A stretch of DNA of 64,000 nt from Chryseobacterium salivictor (lineage in GTDB: Bacteria; Bacteroidota; Bacteroidia; Flavobacteriales; Weeksellaceae): the NCBI RefSeq assembly GCF_004359195.1, contig NZ_CP037954.1, forward strand, positions 2,976,001-3,040,000, given 5' to 3'. A program made the position numbers and the translations under genes. How positions within the stretch are numbered: the stretch's first letter is position 1; every line of letters begins with the position of its first letter. This document shows positions 18,375 through 26,382 of the stretch, piece after piece. The notes under the pieces were generated by a model. That model did no database searches and was not told the DNA's origin. It saw only the letters and a list, made by a program, of their open reading frames with translations.

Positions 18375-19895
18375 ACAATGAATCTCGAAAAATTGCTTGA
18401 TCGTTTTAAATTAGATAAACAAGAGTTTTTTTTCCAATTACAATCTCACCCTAATTATCCATCAGTATTAGCTTTTTCAGATACTCTTAATTTTTTAAAT
18501 GTTAAAAATGACGTATATGAAATAGAAAAAGAATATTGGCGGGAGTTACCTGACGAATTTATTACTATTTATAAAAGCCACTTTTCTTTGATTAAAAAAG
18601 AGAAAAAAAGTTACAATGTATATTCGGATGAAGTGGTTAATATTTTAGAAAAGGATCTTTTAGAGCACTCTCAAAACCTTGTCATACTTTTTGAGCAAAA
18701 TAAAACACCTAATTACTTGCCAAAAAAATCTATAAAATATACCTTCTTTTTTTTTATTTTATTGGTTTTGTATGTCATCTATAATTTTTTGCAAAAAAAT
18801 TGGGTTGGTTTTACCTTCAATATAGTTTCAGTTATTGGACTTTATATTTCCTCTGAAATTTTTTCTGAAAAATTTGGTAAAATTTCAACAACTCTAAATT
18901 CAATTTGTGGACATACAGCGAACAAAACAAATTCTTCCTGCAATAAAATCATAAATTCTGATTCGATTAATATTTTTGGTTTAAAACTTTCAGATTTCAG
19001 TTTAATCTATTTTGTAACAATTGTTATTTTAGGATTGCTTTTACCAAATACCAGTGTACTCTTGCAGATTACATCTTGGGTTACTGTTGTGGCCATTTTT
19101 TATTCACTCTATATTCAGATTTTAGTCGAGAGATCTATTTGTAAAATTTGTCTATTCATTATATCTCTTTTAATTTTTCAAATTATTTTAAGCAGGTTTT
19201 TCGTTGCAGTTCCTATTTCTTCACTTGCAATTTTAGCTAGTCTTCTCATTTTTACGGTTGTGTTTATTGGAACAATTTACATTAATGAATTATTGAAAAA
19301 AAATGATTCATTAGGAAAATCTAATCTAAAAAATCTTAAATTTAAAAGGAATTATGATGTTTTCAAAAGGGAACTTACAGAACAAAAAAGAATTCCTTTT
19401 AAGAATAGTACGGGCGGTTTTTTCGTGGGTAACCCAGATGCTAAATTGCATATTTCTATTGTTTCCAATCCTTACTGTGGGTTTTGTAAAGAAGCACACA
19501 TAATATTGGAAAAACTCTTAGCGAATTACCCGGACGATATTTCAGCTCAAATTAGATTTAATTATTTCCCCGAAAATGAATCAGAAAAATCTCAAAGATT
19601 AATGGAAACTCTTTATTCTAGCTACTCAAATAAAGGAGCAGAAGAGTTTTTAAATGCATTGCATTATTGGTTCAAAAATAAAAATGAGGAAGCATTTTTT
19701 GAAAAATATAAAAATCTGGACACTTTAAATATGAAAGATATTATAAATTCATCACTAGAAAATAAAAAATTCGGATTAAACTTTACTCCAAACATCATAT
19801 TGAATGGTTACCCATTTTCGGATAAATATGATCGAGAGGATTTATTCTATTTTATTGATGAACTGCTTGACGATGAGCAGGTGGTAAACGGATAA
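18366..19895 (+). CDS. C39-like / VKOR / thioredoxin fusion, disulfide-forming membrane oxidase
   Basis: The protein has 509 residues. The N-terminal about 100 residues resemble a peptidase-C39-like domain without catalytic Cys (HPNYPSVLAFSDTLNFL). The vitamin K epoxide reductase domain follows, with four to five membrane helices, a Cys pair around LNSICGHTANKTNSSC and the redox CxxC in RSICKICLFI. The C-terminal thioredoxin/DsbA-like domain has SNPYCGFCKEAH. Such fusions oxidise Cys in exported peptides. All five nearby cores carry even numbers of Cys, which supports a role in making their disulfides. It lies between the first and second peptide/GLPGLI pairs. Confidence 0.9.
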   Translation: MNNTMNLEKLLDRFKLDKQEFFFQLQSHPNYPSVLAFSDTLNFLNVKNDVYEIEKEYWRELPDEFITIYKSHFSLIKKEKKSYNVYSDEVVNILEKDLLEHSQNLVILFEQNKTPNYLPKKSIKYTFFFFILLVLYVIYNFLQKNWVGFTFNIVSVIGLYISSEIFSEKFGKISTTLNSICGHTANKTNSSCNKIINSDSINIFGLKLSDFSLIYFVTIVILGLLLPNTSVLLQITSWVTVVAIFYSLYIQILVERSICKICLFIISLLIFQIILSRFFVAVPISSLAILASLLIFTVVFIGTIYINELLKKNDSLGKSNLKNLKFKRNYDVFKRELTEQKRIPFKNSTGGFFVGNPDAKLHISIVSNPYCGFCKEAHIILEKLLANYPDDISAQIRFNYFPENESEKSQRLMETLYSSYSNKGAEEFLNALHYWFKNKNEEAFFEKYKNLDTLNMKDIINSSLENKKFGLNFTPNIILNGYPFSDKYDREDLFYFIDELLDDEQVVNG

Positions 19896-20021
19896 TAAAC
19901 TTTAATAATATTGAGCCACTGCTTTATTTACAAACTATATTTTTATTTTCTTAAAATAAAAAAAACACAAACAATTTCTTTACAATACACCAGAAAATTT
20001 ATTATATTTTTGATTCGGATT

Positions 20022-20198
20022 TTCACTATTTCAATTTATAAATCTTTTAAAATCGTGTTTTAAAAAACGATAAATATCAGATATATAAATGATTTATATC
20101 CCAATATTTATCAATTTCGATATACTCTTTATTTTTTCATCAAATATTAATTTTATGTTTGAACTGTCAATAAAGACAAATAATTAAACATTTTTATT
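20022..20198 (+). repeat. Peptide-gene leader repeat, copy A (promoter region)
   Basis: About 180 bp upstream of precursor 2 closely match 24124-24302 upstream of precursor 5 (by eye over 80% identical). The repeat contains TATCAATTTCGATA (20109-20122) and a Bacteroidetes -7 element TATGTTTG (20154-20161), followed by AACTGTCAATAAAGACA. It evidently spread with the peptide genes by duplication. The rest of the 19896-20198 gap shows no gene. Confidence 0.7.
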
Positions 20199-20384
20199 AT
20201 GAAAAATTTAAAAAAACTTACGAGAAATGAGTTGAAGACTGTTTTAGGAGGTTTTGAACAACCAACAGGAGACTACAAATGTTGTTGGAAAGGCACTGAT
20301 AATTGTAGTTCAACAGTGAGTCATGATCATGGGACTAACGGTGAGTTGAGCTGTGTAAAAGGTGCCGTATTAACTCCAGCCTAA
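20199..20384 (+). CDS. Double-Gly leader peptide precursor 2
   Basis: The peptide has 61 residues. The leader MKNLKKLTRNELKTVLGG ends at a Gly-Gly site at 17-18. The core has four Cys (a CC pair, then two singles) and many Ser, Thr and Gly. Probable export and cleavage is by the C39 exporter at 27641, with disulfide formation by the VKOR fusion immediately upstream. No lanthipeptide-type leader motif is present. Confidence 0.8.
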   Translation: MKNLKKLTRNELKTVLGGFEQPTGDYKCCWKGTDNCSSTVSHDHGTNGELSCVKGAVLTPA

Positions 20385-20391
20385 CCTATTC

Positions 20392-20430
20392 GATTGCTTT
20401 CATAGAATTATGAAAGCAATCTTTATTTTC
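20392..20430 (+). terminator. Hairpin between precursor 2 and GLPGLI 2
   Basis: A 12-bp perfect stem (GATTGCTTTCAT / ATGAAAGCAATC, 20392-20421) has a 6-base loop and is followed by a T-rich tail. Confidence 0.8.
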
Positions 20431-20450
20431 TAAAATTTAAAAATAAATGC

Positions 20451-21284
20451 TTGATGATTAATAATCTTAAAAAAAAATTATTTCTATTTCTGATGTTTCA
20501 ATTTGTATCCTATTTCGGGCAATCAAATAGGTTTATTTATGAATATAAATTTATAACTGATTCTACGCAATCAAATATTATATCTCAGGAGGTAATGTTT
20601 TTGGACATCACAAAAAATGAATCCTCGTTTTATAGTTATCAAAAGTATCACAGTGATTCAATCCTTCTAGAAGACAATAAGAGAAGGGTTTTTAGTATGC
20701 CACCAAATGTAAATTTTATTAATTTTAGAGTCCTTAAAAAGGATAATAATAATTTAATTCAAACAGTTACAAATGTCGGAGGAAATACATTTATAGTTTC
20801 GGATAATCATCATTTAAATTGGAAAATTTTAAATGAAACTGATTCAATTTTGAATTACAATGTAAATAAGGCTGAAGTTCTTTTCGGGGGAAGACGATGG
20901 ATCGCTTGGTTTACGAGTGATATCCCTTTTTCTGACGGGCCTTATAAATTTCACGGATTGCCAGGATTAATTCTTCAGATAGAAGATGTTACAAAAAGCC
21001 ATTGTTTCAGAATTGTTGGAATAAAAAATATAGACAAAATAATAGAATATCCTAAAATTCCTAATGCTAAATCGCCTATTAGTATTAATCAAAAGGATTA
21101 CTATAAATTATACAGAAATCATCGGGAAGACCCGCTAAAAAATTTACGAGGTAAGTATCCTGACCAAGTGGATGAAGAAGGGGGTTTTAAGACAGGCGAT
21201 CAAGTTTTCAGAGAAAGTGAAAAGCTTTTCAAAGACAGAATAAAAAAAGATAACAATGTAATTGAAATATATTTACTTAAATGA
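20451..21284 (+). CDS. GLPGLI family protein 2
   Basis: The protein has 277 residues with a signal peptide (LFLFLMFQFVSYFGQ). Signature: FGGRRWIAWFTSDIPFSDGPYKFHGLPGLI split over residues about 143-174, then a Lys/Asp-rich tail. It is clearly paralogous to GLPGLI 3 at 21620 (both have LR/LLG-YPDQVD-G-KTG near the end). It follows precursor 2 after a hairpin and is followed at 53 bp by precursor 3. Function unknown; paired with the peptide. Confidence 0.9.
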   Translation: MMINNLKKKLFLFLMFQFVSYFGQSNRFIYEYKFITDSTQSNIISQEVMFLDITKNESSFYSYQKYHSDSILLEDNKRRVFSMPPNVNFINFRVLKKDNNNLIQTVTNVGGNTFIVSDNHHLNWKILNETDSILNYNVNKAEVLFGGRRWIAWFTSDIPFSDGPYKFHGLPGLILQIEDVTKSHCFRIVGIKNIDKIIEYPKIPNAKSPISINQKDYYKLYRNHREDPLKNLRGKYPDQVDEEGGFKTGDQVFRESEKLFKDRIKKDNNVIEIYLLK

Positions 21285-21290
21285 GGATAT

Positions 21291-21336
21291 TAAGTTTGAA
21301 CTGTCAATAATGGCAAATAATTAAGAAGATTTTATT
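21291..21336 (+). promoter_or_regulatory. Promoter element for precursor 3
   Basis: TAAGTTTG (21291-21298) fits the Bacteroidetes -7 consensus TAnnTTTG. It is followed by AACTGTCAATAATGGCA, also found before precursors 2 and 5. Because GLPGLI 2 ends just upstream, this shows that precursor 3 has its own promoter. Confidence 0.6.
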
Positions 21337-21525
21337 ATGAAAAATTTAAAAAAACTTACAAGAAAGGAATTGCAAAGCTTAAAGGCAGGACATAATTTAG
21401 AAGAGTCCTTTGATGGTGGTGAATTAGAGAAGTGCGGTCCAACTTGGTGTGCAGAAGGGAGAAGATGTTGTTATCATAGTGGCGGTGGACTCTACTACTG
21501 CGGACAAAATGGTACTTGTGATTAA
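21337..21525 (+). CDS. Leader peptide precursor 3 (Ala-Gly cleavage site)
   Basis: The peptide has 62 residues. The leader MKNLKKLTRKELQSLKAG ends with Ala-Gly rather than Gly-Gly at 17-18, a variation tolerated by some C39 peptidases. The core has six Cys including one CC pair and ends GTCD, the most Cys-rich of the series, so three disulfides are possible. It is followed by a terminator hairpin and a GLPGLI gene. Confidence 0.8.
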   Translation: MKNLKKLTRKELQSLKAGHNLEESFDGGELEKCGPTWCAEGRRCCYHSGGGLYYCGQNGTCD

Positions 21526-21554
21526 TGAAATCTTCCATGTTATCATTAACATCA

Positions 21555-21593
21555 AAAGACTGTACACAACTAGTGTTCAGTCTTTAATTTTTT
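21555..21593 (+). terminator. Hairpin between precursor 3 and GLPGLI 3
   Basis: AAAGACTGTACAC pairs with GTGTTCAGTCTTT (one mismatch) and is followed by a run of T residues. Confidence 0.75.
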
Positions 21594-21619
21594 TTTAAAA
21601 CTAATTATTAATTAGACTC

Positions 21620-22450
21620 ATGAAAACAATTGTAATTTTTATTTTTATTTCTATTTTTTTATTTAATCAAGCTTTTGGTCAATGTCAAATTTTTACTTAT
21701 CAATACCAATTTATACCAGATTCTACATCAACAGAAAATAAGGTTTCTCAACTAATGATTTTAAACATTAATAAAAATCAATCGGAGTTTTATGGTTTAG
21801 AAAAAATGAAAATTGATTCCACACTTTTAGATAGAAGAATTAGGGGAAACAATGATCCCCGATATACTCAAAGTGAATATATTACGACGTACAGAATTCT
21901 TAAATATCGAAATGATAAAACAATTGATCATAAGCTTACTTTAGGAGTGTCGCCATATGTATTAAAAGATGATAGAGAAATTAAATGGAAATTAGAATCA
22001 AAATTTGCTGAAATACTAGGGTATAAAGTTCAGAAGGCAACAACCACTTTTGGAGGTAGGAAATGGATCGCTTATTTTACAAGAGATATTCCTTTTACCG
22101 ATGGCCCCTACAAGTTTCGTGGATTACCTGGACTTATTTTAAAAGTTGAAGATGAAAACTACCAACATGAATTTGAATTAATAGGAGTGAAAAATTCAAC
22201 TGAAAACTTTGTCTATCCAACCTCAGTGAGTTTAAAAGACTTACCGACGATAGACTATAAAATGTTTAAAAGGAAGTTTAAAGAATACCGCGATAATCCA
22301 GCAGCAGATTTGTTGGGAAGCATTCCAGATCAAGTTGATCGTAATGGGAATATGAAAACAGGAACTGAACTTTGGTTAGAAATTTCTAAGAAAGAAAAAG
22401 ATAAATTAAAAAAAGATAATAATATTTTAGAAATTGATTTATTAAAATGA
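21620..22450 (+). CDS. GLPGLI family protein 3
   Basis: The protein has 276 residues with a signal peptide (IFIFISIFLFNQAFGQ). The family signature is present as GGRKWIAYFTRDIPFTDGPY and then KFRGLPGLI. The C-terminal half resembles GLPGLI 2, indicating recent duplication. It pairs with the six-Cys precursor 3. No enzyme motif is seen. Confidence 0.9.
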   Translation: MKTIVIFIFISIFLFNQAFGQCQIFTYQYQFIPDSTSTENKVSQLMILNINKNQSEFYGLEKMKIDSTLLDRRIRGNNDPRYTQSEYITTYRILKYRNDKTIDHKLTLGVSPYVLKDDREIKWKLESKFAEILGYKVQKATTTFGGRKWIAYFTRDIPFTDGPYKFRGLPGLILKVEDENYQHEFELIGVKNSTENFVYPTSVSLKDLPTIDYKMFKRKFKEYRDNPAADLLGSIPDQVDRNGNMKTGTELWLEISKKEKDKLKKDNNILEIDLLK

Positions 22451-22670
22451 TTTTTTTATAAACTGTACATTATTGAAAACAAGGGAAGATTACACTACCT
22501 CCTTTAAATATAACCTTAGATTCCTTTATTGAGAAAATAAATTTAACAATAATATAAATGCACATATAAAACCAGACGATAGCAGAGTGTTTTTTTCTGA
22601 TCGCCTAGGAATAAATTATTTTACAAAACATTGTTCATTAGCAATTTATAAAAATAGAAAAGCCCAAATT

Positions 22671-22684
22671 TATCAATTTCGATA
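22671..22684 (+). promoter_or_regulatory. TATC-N6-GATA box upstream of precursor 4
   Basis: TATCAATTTCGATA is identical to the boxes at 20109 and 24212. It lies about 100 bp before the start, with the leader element in between. The rest of the 22451-22787 gap shows no gene. Confidence 0.55.
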
Positions 22685-22736
22685 TGCTTTGTTTGCATAA
22701 TGCCTAGGAAATATTCACATTTGGGAAGTTAAAATA

Positions 22737-22766
22737 GCGGTATCCGAAAAGCTTTTTTAGAGTAGG
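22737..22766 (+). promoter_or_regulatory. Conserved peptide-gene leader element, copy 2
   Basis: GCGGTATCCGAAAAGCTT followed after five bases by AGAGTAGG ends 21 bases before the ATG of precursor 4. It is almost identical to copy 1 at 16985. Confidence 0.65.
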
Positions 22767-22787
22767 AAAAAATAAAATATTTTTATT

Positions 22788-22958
22788 ATGAAAAATTTAA
22801 AGAAAATGAAAAGAGAGGATTTGAAAAAAATTATTGGAGGGAAAGAATATCCAGACATGTGTCATGGAGACTCAGATTGTGCTGCGTATGGTTTGTCTTG
22901 TGGTTTATTTGAAGGTCATGACACTAACGGTTACTGGGTGGCGCAAAGATGTATCTAA
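22788..22958 (+). CDS. Double-Gly leader peptide precursor 4 (short ORF)
   Basis: The peptide has 56 residues, easily missed because of its length. The leader MKNLKKMKREDLKKIIGG has Gly-Gly at 17-18. The 38-residue core has four Cys and ends QRCI. It has the same TTTTATT-ATG start context as the other precursors. It is followed by a strong terminator hairpin and then GLPGLI 4. Confidence 0.85.
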   Translation: MKNLKKMKREDLKKIIGGKEYPDMCHGDSDCAAYGLSCGLFEGHDTNGYWVAQRCI

Positions 22959-22979
22959 ATTAATGTAAGAACTTATTAT

Positions 22980-23026
22980 CTCCCCATTTTTTATTATATT
23001 GTATTAAATATGGGGAGCTTTTTTTA
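22980..23026 (+). terminator. Hairpin between precursor 4 and GLPGLI 4
   Basis: CTCCCCAT (22980-22987) pairs with ATGGGGAG (23010-23017), followed by CTTTTTTT. It is a classic intrinsic terminator. Confidence 0.85.
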
Positions 23027-23036
23027 TATTTAAAAA

Positions 23037-23870
23037 ATGAAACGGAAACGAAATTACTTCCATTTAATATTATGGTTGATGTTTTTTTGCTACAGTGTTA
23101 ATGGGGCTGCGCAAAATTCCAGCATTTCCTATGAACTTATTTATAAACCCAATCCGGTTCAAAAAGACAAAATAAAAAAGCAGCAATACAAGCTCGATAT
23201 TTTACATGGGAAATCAATTTTCCGAACGGAAACGCGCAGAGAATCTGACTCGCTAATAAAAAAAATAGGATTTGGAACGGGCTACAATACAAATCCTAAT
23301 TACGAAATGTATTTTGTAAAAGAGCTGAATAATAATGTTTTTAAAAAGCATTTTGTTTCACCAATGAGCCGTGACAAATTTTTCATTAAAATAGATGATC
23401 AGTTAAAATGGAAAATTCTACCTGAAACTATGGTAATAGCAAATTTTAATTGTCAGAAAGCAGAAGTAGAATATGGAGGTAGAAATTGGTCGGCGTGGTT
23501 TACGAAAGAGATACCAGTTTCAGAAGGTCCATATTGTTTTCACGGCCTACCGGGTCTTATTTTGCAGATTCAAGATGACCAAGAAGATTACGTTTTCAAA
23601 GCCACTGAAATAAAAAAATTAGCGAATAATTTTTTGTATGAAATAGACCTTGGCAAACAAATAACTTGGATCCAATTTAATAAGATATTACAAGATTACT
23701 TTGATAGTCCATACAATTTTGCAAAAGCGAAAGGGATGAAAGTTGTTAAAGATAACGGAAGCGGTGGAACTATGGAAATTGATTACCGAGCAAGGACAAA
23801 GGAAACCCAAGAAATGCTGCTAGAAAACAACAATCCGATTGAGTTGAATCATAAGTTAGAATATAAATAA
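23037..23870 (+). CDS. GLPGLI family protein 4
   Basis: The protein has 277 residues with a signal peptide (LILWLMFFCYSVNGAAQ). The signature YGGRNWSAWFTKEIPVSEGPY is followed by CFHGLPGLI, and the C terminus NNPIELNHKLEYK is a conserved family end. It is closest to GLPGLI 5 and to the remnant at 18157-18374. Pairs with precursor 4. Confidence 0.9.
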   Translation: MKRKRNYFHLILWLMFFCYSVNGAAQNSSISYELIYKPNPVQKDKIKKQQYKLDILHGKSIFRTETRRESDSLIKKIGFGTGYNTNPNYEMYFVKELNNNVFKKHFVSPMSRDKFFIKIDDQLKWKILPETMVIANFNCQKAEVEYGGRNWSAWFTKEIPVSEGPYCFHGLPGLILQIQDDQEDYVFKATEIKKLANNFLYEIDLGKQITWIQFNKILQDYFDSPYNFAKAKGMKVVKDNGSGGTMEIDYRARTKETQEMLLENNNPIELNHKLEYK

Positions 23871-23917
23871 CAAGAGAATTACTCTTAATTTATTCGCTCT
23901 TTTCTTTCCACTTTTCA

Positions 23918-24089
23918 TCAACTTGTTTGCGTATTATAGGCAAATATTATCGCAGAGGCATCCCTTTACAAGAAATACGAGATCGATCCGAAACAACAAG
24001 AAAAGGAAGCATCCTTTTTAGGTATAAACGACACTGCAAAAAATTTAGGATTTAGAAATTTGATTACAATACAAGAATTTAAAACTTAA
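23918..24089 (+). pseudogene. Degenerate C39 peptidase fragment
   Basis: The stretch STCLRIIGKYYRRGIPLQEI, continuing RDRSETTRKGSI, matches the C39 domain of the exporter at 27641 (TCLRIVSKYYGKTIPLQQIRNLSETTREGSS). After a frameshift around 24020 another frame reads LGINDTAKNLGFRNL and stops at 24089. The catalytic Cys, the catalytic His region and all transporter parts are missing. It is the third copy of this exporter's 5' end in the window. Confidence 0.8.
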
Positions 24090-24123
24090 ATACAAGAAAA
24101 TTAATAAATTTTCTGAGCTTGGT

Positions 24124-24302
24124 TTTCACTATTTCAATTTATAAATCTTTCAACACCGTATTTTACAAAACATTAAATATCAGATATATAAATAATTTAT
24201 ATCCCAAGATTTATCAATTTCGATATACTTTTTTATCTTTCTTCAAGTATTAATTTTAAGTTTGAAATGTCAATAATGACGAATAATTAAAACATTTCTA
24301 TT
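24124..24302 (+). repeat. Peptide-gene leader repeat, copy B (promoter region)
   Basis: It closely matches 20022-20198. It contains TATCAATTTCGATA (24212-24225), the -7 element TAAGTTTG (24257-24264) and the small hairpin TGTCA-ATAA-TGAC just downstream, and ends at the start of precursor 5. Confidence 0.7.
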
Positions 24303-24527
24303 ATGAAAAAATTAGCAGGCATGAAGAAAGGATTTTCTTCATTGGAAAACAAAAAATTGAGAGATTTACGTACTATTAGAGGCGGAGAAGATTCAGTTAG
24401 AACAGCTCCATCTAATGCAGTGGGTGAAGGGTGTGCAGATGAAGATGTTTATACCGATGCAGGAGGCACCAGAGATAATTGGCAATATAAAGCTAGGCTA
24501 ACAGCTTGTGATCATCCTTTTTATTAA
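24303..24527 (+). CDS. Grasp-with-spasm precursor peptide candidate (precursor 5)
   Basis: The peptide has 74 residues. The leader differs from the others: MKKLAGMKKGFSSLENKKLR then a Gly-Gly site at residues 27-28 (TIRGG). This is the style of the modification-target family found with grasp-with-spasm systems in Chryseobacterium (TIGR04139-like, from memory). The core has two Cys and an acidic ADEDVYTD stretch, which would suit ATP-grasp ester or amide formation. It lies upstream of GLPGLI 5 and the ATP-grasp and SPASM genes. Confidence 0.8.
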   Translation: MKKLAGMKKGFSSLENKKLRDLRTIRGGEDSVRTAPSNAVGEGCADEDVYTDAGGTRDNWQYKARLTACDHPFY

Positions 24528-24531
24528 ACAA

Positions 24532-24570
24532 AAGAAAGGGTGGAAGTTCTACCCTTTCTTATTTTTTAGT
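24532..24570 (+). terminator. Hairpin between precursor 5 and GLPGLI 5
   Basis: AAGAAAGGGT (24532-24541) pairs perfectly with ACCCTTTCTT (24551-24560), followed by ATTTTTTAG. Confidence 0.85.
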
Positions 24571-24646
24571 TTATTCAGTGCTAAATTTTAATGTAATTTT
24601 CTTCTATTTTTATAAAATGGGTAAATTTATTTCTTTATGTGTTTTT

Positions 24647-25456
24647 ATGAAAAAGTGTTTAATTGTAACTTCTCTATTTCTAATAACATTTTTGTTTGGA
24701 CAAAAAATGAGTTTTGTTTATGAAATGAAATATAGATTAAATAAAAAAAATCCTGACAAGTTTATTACTAATACAATGATTTTAGATTTTTCAGATAATA
24801 AATCCATATTTAGAAGTAAAGTCGATAGAATTTCAGATTCTTTAAAAATGAATAATGGATCATCAAAAATATATTCTTCAAATTTTGAAAATCAATTTTA
24901 TATAAAAAAAAATTTAATAAATAGTGATATCGCAAATATAATCACAAATAGCGAATTCATATATCGTATTGAAATACAAGAGGTTTTAAAATGGGAAATT
25001 TTATCTGAAAAGAAAAAAATAGGGAATAATAACTGTCAGAAAGCTTCAGTCAATTATGGTGGAAGAGAATGGACAGCTTGGTTCACAAATGATATTTCAA
25101 TTAATGATGGTCCGTATATTTTTAATGGCTTACCTGGGCTAATAGTTTCAATAGTTGATAAAGATAAAGATTATGAGTTTAATTTGATTGAAATTAAAAA
25201 ATCCTCAAACTTATTTGACGTTAAAAAGAACACTATAAATATTGATTGGAATAAATTTGAACAATTAGCAAAAACATATTATGAAAATCCTAATTCTTCT
25301 TTGCAACAAAAAATTAAAAGTTATAAATATTATAGATATCAAGATGCAAAAGGAAATGATATTGAGCTAAATTTAAAAGAAATGAACAAGGGACAACAGG
25401 ATTATATAAAAAGCACAAACAACCCGATAGAACTCAATCATAGAATTGATTACTAA
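24647..25456 (+). CDS. GLPGLI family protein 5
   Basis: Start chosen at the internal ATG at 24647, because it begins a normal signal peptide (MKKCLIVTSLFLITFLFGQ); the longer frame from 24578 adds 23 hydrophobic residues with no function. Mature signature: YGGREWTAWFTNDI, then GPYIFNGLPGLI; C terminus NNPIELNHRIDY. It lies between the grasp-with-spasm precursor and its ATP-grasp gene, 23 bp upstream of the latter, which ties GLPGLI proteins to peptide maturation. Confidence 0.88.
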   Translation: MKKCLIVTSLFLITFLFGQKMSFVYEMKYRLNKKNPDKFITNTMILDFSDNKSIFRSKVDRISDSLKMNNGSSKIYSSNFENQFYIKKNLINSDIANIITNSEFIYRIEIQEVLKWEILSEKKKIGNNNCQKASVNYGGREWTAWFTNDISINDGPYIFNGLPGLIVSIVDKDKDYEFNLIEIKKSSNLFDVKKNTINIDWNKFEQLAKTYYENPNSSLQQKIKSYKYYRYQDAKGNDIELNLKEMNKGQQDYIKSTNNPIELNHRIDY

Positions 25457-25479
25457 AGATAATTTTTTAATTATTATTT

Positions 25480-26382
25480 ATGATATTAATTATTTCCGAT
25501 ACAAAAGAAAACACAACAAATGAAGTTATAAAATGGTTGGTTCTAATGGATAAAGATTTCATTAGAGTTAATGAGAGTGAATATTTTGAAATAATAATGA
25601 AAGATGATAAGCTAGCTCTGCAAAGTGATAAAAATTATTTTTTTTTAGATGATATAGTAAGCGTCTGGTACAGAAGAGGTGGAATTAAATTTAAACGTTT
25701 ACGTTATAATAATGAGGCCGTAGATTTACACATGAATGAAGTTCAACATTGGCTCGAAGATTATGTTCTAAATATAATTGAATCTAAACCTCACATAAAT
25801 AAACAATCTAAAGTATATTTTAATAAACTTTTAGTTTTAGAAAAAGCAAAAAATGTTGGTTTGGATATACCTAAATATTTTTTATCAAATAAAATAAATA
25901 AATTATTGATAGGAAAAACGATAGTAAAACCTCTTGCTGGAAACCCAATGTTACAATCAATTACTGAAGATAAAGATGCAATGATGTATACTAATGTCGT
26001 TGATAAATTGATTGATAATGATGTGTTTATTTCTTTTTTTCAAGAGAAGATTGATAAAGATTTCGAAATACGAATATTCTATTTAAATGGAATTTGTTGG
26101 TCTACGGCAATATTTTCTCAAAATGACAACCAGACAAAAGTTGATTTTAGAAAATACAACGACGATAAACCAAATAGAAATGTACCCTATTTAATCCCAA
26201 AAGAGATTGAGAGGAAATGCCAAAAACTTATGAAAATACTCGATTTAAATAGTGGTTCATTAGACTTTATTAAGACAGGCAATCAATATTTTTTCTTAGA
26301 AGTTAATCCAATCGGTCAATTTTTAGCACATTCGGACAATTGTAATTATAACTTGGATAAAATTATAGCAAGTAATTTATGA
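25480..26382 (+). CDS. Grasp-with-spasm ATP-grasp peptide maturase
   Basis: The protein has 300 residues. The start MILIISDTKENTTNEVIKWL and the VWYRRGG segment are typical of the MvdD-like ATP-grasp RiPP ligases (grasp-with-spasm, TIGR04192-like). The ATP-grasp core follows: KTIVKPLAGNPML, then DFEIRIFYL and FLEVNPIGQF with the metal-binding E-x-N. These enzymes join side-chain carboxylates to Ser/Thr/Lys in the core peptide. Translation is coupled by an ATGA overlap to the 59-aa ORF downstream. Confidence 0.88.
   Translation: MILIISDTKENTTNEVIKWLVLMDKDFIRVNESEYFEIIMKDDKLALQSDKNYFFLDDIVSVWYRRGGIKFKRLRYNNEAVDLHMNEVQHWLEDYVLNIIESKPHINKQSKVYFNKLLVLEKAKNVGLDIPKYFLSNKINKLLIGKTIVKPLAGNPMLQSITEDKDAMMYTNVVDKLIDNDVFISFFQEKIDKDFEIRIFYLNGICWSTAIFSQNDNQTKVDFRKYNDDKPNRNVPYLIPKEIERKCQKLMKILDLNSGSLDFIKTGNQYFFLEVNPIGQFLAHSDNCNYNLDKIIASNL

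Noticed and set aside
24578..24646. Longer start for GLPGLI 5
   Set aside because: The extra 23 residues put a second hydrophobic stretch before a complete signal peptide; the ATG at 24647 fits the family.
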